DNA of 45,272 nt from Rhodopseudomonas palustris (GTDB lineage: Bacteria; Pseudomonadota; Alphaproteobacteria; Rhizobiales; Xanthobacteraceae): NCBI RefSeq assembly GCF_003226555.1, contig NZ_QKQS01000023.1, forward strand, positions 37,520-82,791, given 5' to 3'. Below are positions 40,902 to 45,272 of this stretch, piece by piece. The position numbers were made by a program, and so were the translations under genes. Below the pieces are notes generated by a model that was not told the DNA's origin, searched no databases, and worked only from the letters and a program-made list of their open reading frames with translations. Position 1 is the stretch's first letter, and the number at the start of each line of letters is the position of its first letter.

Positions 40902-41105
40902 ATGAAGATCAAGATCGTGGTGCACGAAGCGGAAGAAGGCGGCTACTGGGCCGAAGTACCGGCAATTCCGGGCTGCGCGACCCAGGGCGAGACGATGGAC
41001 GAATTGATGCGCAATCTCCGGGAGGCGGTCGAGGGATGCCTGTCGATCGAGGTGGCGCCGCCCGCCCCCGGTGGTAACGAGCAGATGCTGGAATTGACGA
41101 CGTGA
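40902..41105 (+). CDS. hicB: HicB-type antitoxin
   Basis: A 67-residue protein; the ATG at 40902 has GGAG 7 nt upstream (40899 is possible too). It carries the partial RNase-H-like HicB fold: KIKIVVHEAEEGGYWAEVPA, IPGCATQGETMDELMRNLRE and AVEGCLSIE. It lacks the C-terminal RHH or HTH DNA-binding domain found in larger HicB proteins, so autoregulation may be weak or need another factor. The order is hicB then hicA, with the stop (TGA) overlapping the hicA GTG by 4 bp. Confidence 0.88.
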   Translation: MKIKIVVHEAEEGGYWAEVPAIPGCATQGETMDELMRNLREAVEGCLSIEVAPPAPGGNEQMLELTT

Positions 41106-41314
41106 CCTCGGTCTCCGGCCGCGCGTTTGCTCGACTGATCGAGCAGCGTGGCTGGATTTTACTACGCGTCAGCGGCAGCCACCACATTTACGGCAAGCCG
41201 GGCAGCGCTATTCGGCTCTCTGTTCCAATTCACGGCAACACCGCTTTGAAAACCGGTCTGCTGCGTCACTTGATGAAACTCGCGCAGATCAGCGACGAAG
41301 ACTTGAACTCGTAG
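41102..41314 (+). CDS. hicA: HicA-type mRNA interferase toxin
   Basis: A 70-residue double-stranded-RNA-binding-fold toxin with a GTG start overlapping the hicB stop. Family marks: RAFARLIEQRGWILLRVSGS followed by HHIY, in which the His after GS (His27) is the catalytic residue, then SVPIHGNTALKTGLLRHLMK. Full length and intact, so the pair should be functional. It would cleave mRNA on ribosomes when free of HicB. Confidence 0.88.
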   Translation: MTSVSGRAFARLIEQRGWILLRVSGSHHIYGKPGSAIRLSVPIHGNTALKTGLLRHLMKLAQISDEDLNS

Positions 41315-41642
41315 CGCAGGCCGCGAGCGCTTTGGATGCTGATGGCACCTGAACAGTACGTTCGGCGCTTCAGCCGCCGAGAGCCGCCCCCGACAGAGCA
41401 GTCTCCTCGCTCACTGCTCCGCCCGCGAAATCCCCAGATTTATCGCGCTTTTTCGGCGAATCCCGCCGTGGAAAAGCCCGCTGGCGTGGTTGCTCATGCC
41501 TTAATCGGCGGCCATTGTCGCCGGCTAACGCCGCCACCGGCTGCGAGCGAGTTGCGACCGGGCGGGACAACCTATGGTATTGTCCTGCTTGAGAGATTCG
41601 CTGCAGCCGCGGGAACCTGCGGCCCATAGAGCATCGGACCAG
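41315..41642 (+). other. Leader region of smc, no gene seen
   Basis: A 328-bp stretch between hicA and smc with no convincing ORF. It holds an inverted repeat GGACAA (41565-41570) / TTGTCC (41580-41585) around TATGGTA, and TTGCGA at 41552, which together may be the smc promoter and a regulator site. The rest is unremarkable GC-rich DNA, with an AT-richer patch near 41430-41460. Confidence 0.4.
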
Positions 41643-44600
41643 ATGAAACTCACGCGTCTCCGCCTCCACGGCTTCAAGTCGTTCGTCGAGCCCACCGACT
41701 TCATGATCGAGCCGGGTCTGACCGGCGTGGTCGGGCCGAACGGCTGCGGCAAATCGAACTTGGTGGAAGCGCTGCGCTGGGCGATGGGCGAAACCTCGCA
41801 TAAATCGCTGCGCGCCACCGATATGGACGCGGTGATCTTCGCCGGCTCGGGCAACCGTCCGGCGCGCAACCATGCCGAAGTGGTGATGTCGATCGACAAT
41901 TCCGATCGGACCGCGCCGGCGGCGTTGAACGATTCCGACACCCTGGACATCTCGCGCCGGATCGAGCGCGAGGCCGGCTCGCAATATCGCATCAACGGCC
42001 GCGAAGTCCGCGCCCGCGACGTGCAGCTGCTGTTCGCAGACGCCGCCACCGGCGCCCGCTCGCCGGCGCTGGTCCACCAGGGCAAGATCGGTGAAATCAT
42101 CCAGGCCAAGCCGGAACAGCGCCGCCGCGTGCTGGAAGACGCCGCCGGCGTCGCCGGTCTGCATGCCCGCCGCCACGAAGCCGAGCTGCGGCTGAAGGCG
42201 GCTGAAACCAACCTGACCCGCGTCGAGGACGTGATCGGCCAGCTGTCGACTCAGGTCGACGGCCTTAAGAAGCAGGCCCGCCAGGCGATCCGGTTCCGCG
42301 AGGTCGCCGCCAAGGTCCGCAAGACCGAGGCGATGCTGTATCATCTGCGCTGGTGCGACGCGCAGGCCGAGGTCGGCGCGGCCGCCGAGGTGCACGATCT
42401 CGGGGTGCGCCAGCTCGCCGAATGCACCCGTGTGCAGGCCGAAGCCTCGCGCATCCAGGCCGACCGCGCCTCCACCTTGCCCGGTCTGCGCGAAGCCGAA
42501 GCCCGCGCCGCCGCCGGCCTGCAGCGGCTGATCAACGCCCGCGAACAGCTCGACCGCGAAGAGGTCCGCGCCAAAGAGCGCGTGGTCGAACTGGAGCGGC
42601 GGCTGGCGCAGTTCTCCTCCGACGTCGAACGCGAGCAGCGGCTGGCGATCGACGCCGACGCCGCGCTGGAACGGCTCGACACCGAAGACGTCGAGCTGCG
42701 GGAGGAGATCCTGGAGCGGGTCGAGAAGCGCAGCGGCGTCGACGAGCGCGTCGCCGAAGCCGATGCCTCGCTGGGCGAAGCAGAGCAGCTGTTCGCCGAA
42801 CTCACCACCCAGCTCGCCGAGCTGACCGCGCGTCGCAACCAGTTCGAGCAGAGTGTCCGCACCCATCGCGACCGGCTGGCGCGGCTCGACACCGAGATCA
42901 AGAAAGTCGAGAGCGAGATCGATCGGCTGGCCGCCGAAACCTCCGGGGCCGGCGACCTCACCGAACTCGCCGAAGCGGTCGAGATCGCCCAGGAGCTGCT
43001 GGCCGAGCAGGAAGCCGCGGTGCAGGCGGCCGAAGCCGCCCAGATCACCGCGCGGCAGACGCTGGACGGCTCGCGGGCGCCGCTGGTCGATGCCGAAAAG
43101 AAGGTGCAGCGGCTCGAGACCGAAGCCAAGACCATCAGCAAGATCCTCAACGGCGAGACCAAGAATCTGTGGCCGCCGATCATCGACGGCATCACCGTCG
43201 CCAAGGGCTATGAAAAAGCGATCGGCGCCGTTCTCGGCGACGATCTCGACGCGCCGGTCGACCCCTCGGCGCCGATGCGCTGGACCGATGTCGGCGTGCA
43301 GCCGGAAGACCCGGCGCTGCCGGAGGGCGTCGAGGCGCTGGCGCAGCACGTGACCGCGCCGCCGGAGCTGGCCCGCCGCCTCGCCCAGATCGGCGTCGTC
43401 ACCAAGGAGCGCGGCAATGAGCTGTGCGAACAGCTCAAGACCGGCCAGCGGCTGGTGTCGCTCGACGGCGACGTCTGGCGCTGGGACGGCTTCGTCGCCT
43501 CCGCGCATGCGCCGACCGGCGCCGCCCGCCGCCTCGCCGAACGCGCGCGCCTGACCGACATCGAGAACGAGCTCGAGCAGGCCCGGATCGAGGCCACCGC
43601 CAAGCGCCAGACGCTGGAAACCGCCGAAGCCGATCTGAAGATGGCGGCCGCTGCCGAGACCGCCTCGCGCGAGAGCCTGCGCGGCGCCCGCCGCGAGGTC
43701 GACGCCGCGCGCGAGCGCTTCGCCGCCGCCGAGCGCGAGGTCAACCGCCACGCCGCGCGCAAATCGGCGCTGGCCGAAGCGCAGTCGCGCCTCGCCACCG
43801 ACCGCGCCGAAGCCGAAGCCGCGCTGGAGAACGCCGAAGCCCAGATCGCCGAGCTGGAGCCGAACACCGAGGCCGAGGGCCGCCTCGCCGCGGTGCGCGG
43901 CGACATCGACGGCCGTCGCCGCATCGCCGCGCAGATCCGCGCCGAAGCCCAGGCGCTGGCGCGCGAAGCCGAGCTCGCCGACAAGCGGCTGCAGGCGATC
44001 GCCGCCGAGCGGATGGACTGGCAGAAGCGCAAAGCCGGCGCGGCGTCGCAGATCGCCACCGTCGAAGAGCGTGTCGCCGAACTCACCGCCGAACGCGCCG
44101 AACTCGACAACGCGCCGGAAGTGTTCGCCGAGAAGCGCAGCGCGGTGATCACCGAGATCGAATTCGCCGAGGCCGATCGCCGCGCCGCCGCCGACGCGCT
44201 GGCTGCCGCCGAGCAGGCGATGAGCGAGACCGACCGCTTGGCGAAGGCCTCGCTCGAACAGCTCTCCAGCGCCCGCGAAGCCTGCGCCCGCGCCGAAGAG
44301 CGGATGGAAGCGGCCCGCCGCCGGCTCGAAGACGTCGAGCGCGAAATCCGCGACATGCTCGAGGTCGAGCCGCAGGCCGCCGCTCAGCTCGCCGAGATCA
44401 CCGAGGGCGCCGAATTGCCGCCGCTCGCCGAGATCGAAGAGAGCCTGGAAAAGCTGCGCCGCGACCGCGAGCGGCTCGGCGCCGTCAATTTGCGCGCCGA
44501 AGAAGAGCTCAACGAGGTCGAGACCCAGCACGGCACGCTGGCGGCCGAGCGCGACGATCTGGTCGAGGCGATCAAGAAGCTGCGCACCGGCATCCAGAGC

Positions 44601-45107
44601 CTGAACAAGGAAGCCCGCGAGCGGCTGCTCGCCTCGTTCGACGTCGTCAACGGCCACTTCAAGCGGCTGTTCACCACGCTGTTCGGCGGCGGCGAAGCCG
44701 AATTGAAGCTGATCGAGAGCGACGATCCGCTCGAAGCCGGCCTCGACATCATCGCCAAGCCGCCGGGCAAGAAACCGCAGTCGCTGTCGCTGCTCTCGGG
44801 CGGCGAGCAGGCGCTGACCGCGATGGCGCTGATCTTCGCGGTGTTCCTCACCAACCCGTCGCCGATCTGCGTGCTGGACGAAGTCGACGCGCCGCTCGAC
44901 GACCACAACGTCGAACGGTTCTGCGATCTGCTCACCGACATGGCGAAGACCACGGAAACGCGGTTCATCACCATCACCCACAACCCGATCACCATGGCCC
45001 GCATGAACCGCCTGTTCGGCGTCACCATGGCCGAACGCGGCGTGTCGCAGCTGGTCTCCGTCGACCTCCAGGGCGCGGTCGATATTCTGGATCAGAACGT
45101 GGCGTGA
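41643..45107 (+). CDS. smc: SMC, chromosome segregation ATPase
   Basis: A 1154-residue coiled-coil ATPase that, with ScpAB, forms the bacterial condensin. ATG at 41643 (MKLTRLRLHGFKSF). Walker A GPNGCGKSN at 31-39. Long Glu/Arg/Ala-rich coiled coils at ~165-495 and ~640-1000. The hinge is ~500-640 (LWPPIIDGITVAKGYEKAIG, AVLGDDLDAPVD). C-terminal ABC signature LLSGGEQALTAMAL and Walker B PICVLDEVDAPLDD. The hinge is the short alphaproteobacterial type. Length is normal. It follows dsbA in related genomes as I recall; here a toxin-antitoxin insertion separates them. Confidence 0.96.
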   Translation: MKLTRLRLHGFKSFVEPTDFMIEPGLTGVVGPNGCGKSNLVEALRWAMGETSHKSLRATDMDAVIFAGSGNRPARNHAEVVMSIDNSDRTAPAALNDSDTLDISRRIEREAGSQYRINGREVRARDVQLLFADAATGARSPALVHQGKIGEIIQAKPEQRRRVLEDAAGVAGLHARRHEAELRLKAAETNLTRVEDVIGQLSTQVDGLKKQARQAIRFREVAAKVRKTEAMLYHLRWCDAQAEVGAAAEVHDLGVRQLAECTRVQAEASRIQADRASTLPGLREAEARAAAGLQRLINAREQLDREEVRAKERVVELERRLAQFSSDVEREQRLAIDADAALERLDTEDVELREEILERVEKRSGVDERVAEADASLGEAEQLFAELTTQLAELTARRNQFEQSVRTHRDRLARLDTEIKKVESEIDRLAAETSGAGDLTELAEAVEIAQELLAEQEAAVQAAEAAQITARQTLDGSRAPLVDAEKKVQRLETEAKTISKILNGETKNLWPPIIDGITVAKGYEKAIGAVLGDDLDAPVDPSAPMRWTDVGVQPEDPALPEGVEALAQHVTAPPELARRLAQIGVVTKERGNELCEQLKTGQRLVSLDGDVWRWDGFVASAHAPTGAARRLAERARLTDIENELEQARIEATAKRQTLETAEADLKMAAAAETASRESLRGARREVDAARERFAAAEREVNRHAARKSALAEAQSRLATDRAEAEAALENAEAQIAELEPNTEAEGRLAAVRGDIDGRRRIAAQIRAEAQALAREAELADKRLQAIAAERMDWQKRKAGAASQIATVEERVAELTAERAELDNAPEVFAEKRSAVITEIEFAEADRRAAADALAAAEQAMSETDRLAKASLEQLSSAREACARAEERMEAARRRLEDVEREIRDMLEVEPQAAAQLAEITEGAELPPLAEIEESLEKLRRDRERLGAVNLRAEEELNEVETQHGTLAAERDDLVEAIKKLRTGIQSLNKEARERLLASFDVVNGHFKRLFTTLFGGGEAELKLIESDDPLEAGLDIIAKPPGKKPQSLSLLSGGEQALTAMALIFAVFLTNPSPICVLDEVDAPLDDHNVERFCDLLTDMAKTTETRFITITHNPITMARMNRLFGVTMAERGVSQLVSVDLQGAVDILDQNVA

Positions 45108-45168
45108 GAACTGGGCGTACAAAACGCGCGCTGAGACCGAGCTTTCTTGTTATCGCGCGATGCGCTGC

Positions 45169-45272
45169 TAGTCCCCCTCCCCCTTGCGGGGAGGGTCGGC
45201 CGAGCGAAGCGGAGGCCGGGGTGGGGGTACCCCGGGGACTGAGTGTGGGACTTTCCCCCACCCGACCCGCCG
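45169..45272. repeat. Intergenic repeat, family D (truncated by window end)
   Basis: CCCTCCCC (45175-45182) and GGGGAGGG (45188-45195) form a perfect 8-bp stem. Then come GCCGAGCGAAGCGGAGGCCG and GGGTGGGGGTACC, with a matching CCCCCACCCGAC near the end. This G/C-block repeat type is common in Bradyrhizobium relatives. It lies ~60 bp after smc and may end its transcript. Confidence 0.7.

Noticed and set aside
41370-45122. A ~1250-codon open frame antisense to smc
   Set aside because: Shadow of the Glu/Ala/Arg-rich coiled coils of SMC; low-complexity translation.

Overview
This window is high-GC DNA (roughly 65-68% by eye) from an alphaproteobacterium, most likely of the Rhodopseudomonas/Bradyrhizobium group. 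That placement rests on the mutY-DUF721-dsbA-smc order, a 6S RNA directly upstream of 5-formyltetrahydrofolate cyclo-ligase, the intergenic palindromic repeats, and a complete Sox operon with a SoxR-type regulator. It is inferred from gene content; no marker gene was compared.

Left end (1-9.2 kb): three overlapping genes (the 3' end of an unknown protein, an ATP-grasp protein, a group II PLP decarboxylase) form a possible small biosynthetic operon. They are followed by polyphosphate kinase 2, a YmdB-type phosphodiesterase, the cyclo-ligase and 6S RNA. Next come a toxin-antitoxin locus whose toxin is frameshifted but whose promoter and operator are intact, and a histone-H1-like Lys/Ala-rich protein.

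Centre (8.8-28.8 kb): a sulfur-oxidation island. One leftward operon reads soxY-soxZ-soxB-soxC-soxD, a TsuA-like transporter, soxE-like cytochrome c, soxF, a second flavocytochrome-c flavoprotein, an ICMT-like methyltransferase and a rhodanese. Divergent from it is soxA-soxX-HbpS. To the right lie soxV-soxW (leftward), divergent from soxS-soxR-YeeE (rightward), then a secreted DsrE-like protein, a third YeeE/TsuA transporter and an SLC13/TrkA-C permease. With SoxXA, SoxYZ, SoxB and SoxCD all present, thiosulfate could be oxidised fully to sulfate in the periplasm. SoxV/W/S would supply reductant, SoxR would sense persulfide, and three TsuA-like transporters plus the SLC13 protein could move sulfur species across the membrane.

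Right (28.8-45.3 kb): an HME-RND metal efflux pair with a DUF3240 gene but no outer-membrane channel; two tandem copies of a split Aer/CetB-CetA-like energy-taxis module (PAS gene overlapping MCP gene by 38 bp in each copy); then mutY, DUF721, dsbA and smc. Between dsbA and smc sit a decayed FitA/VapB-type antitoxin locus and an intact hicBA pair, in what looks like an insertion hot spot.

Four families of palindromic repeats fill many intergenic gaps. No tRNA, rRNA, CRISPR array, insertion sequence or prophage was seen.
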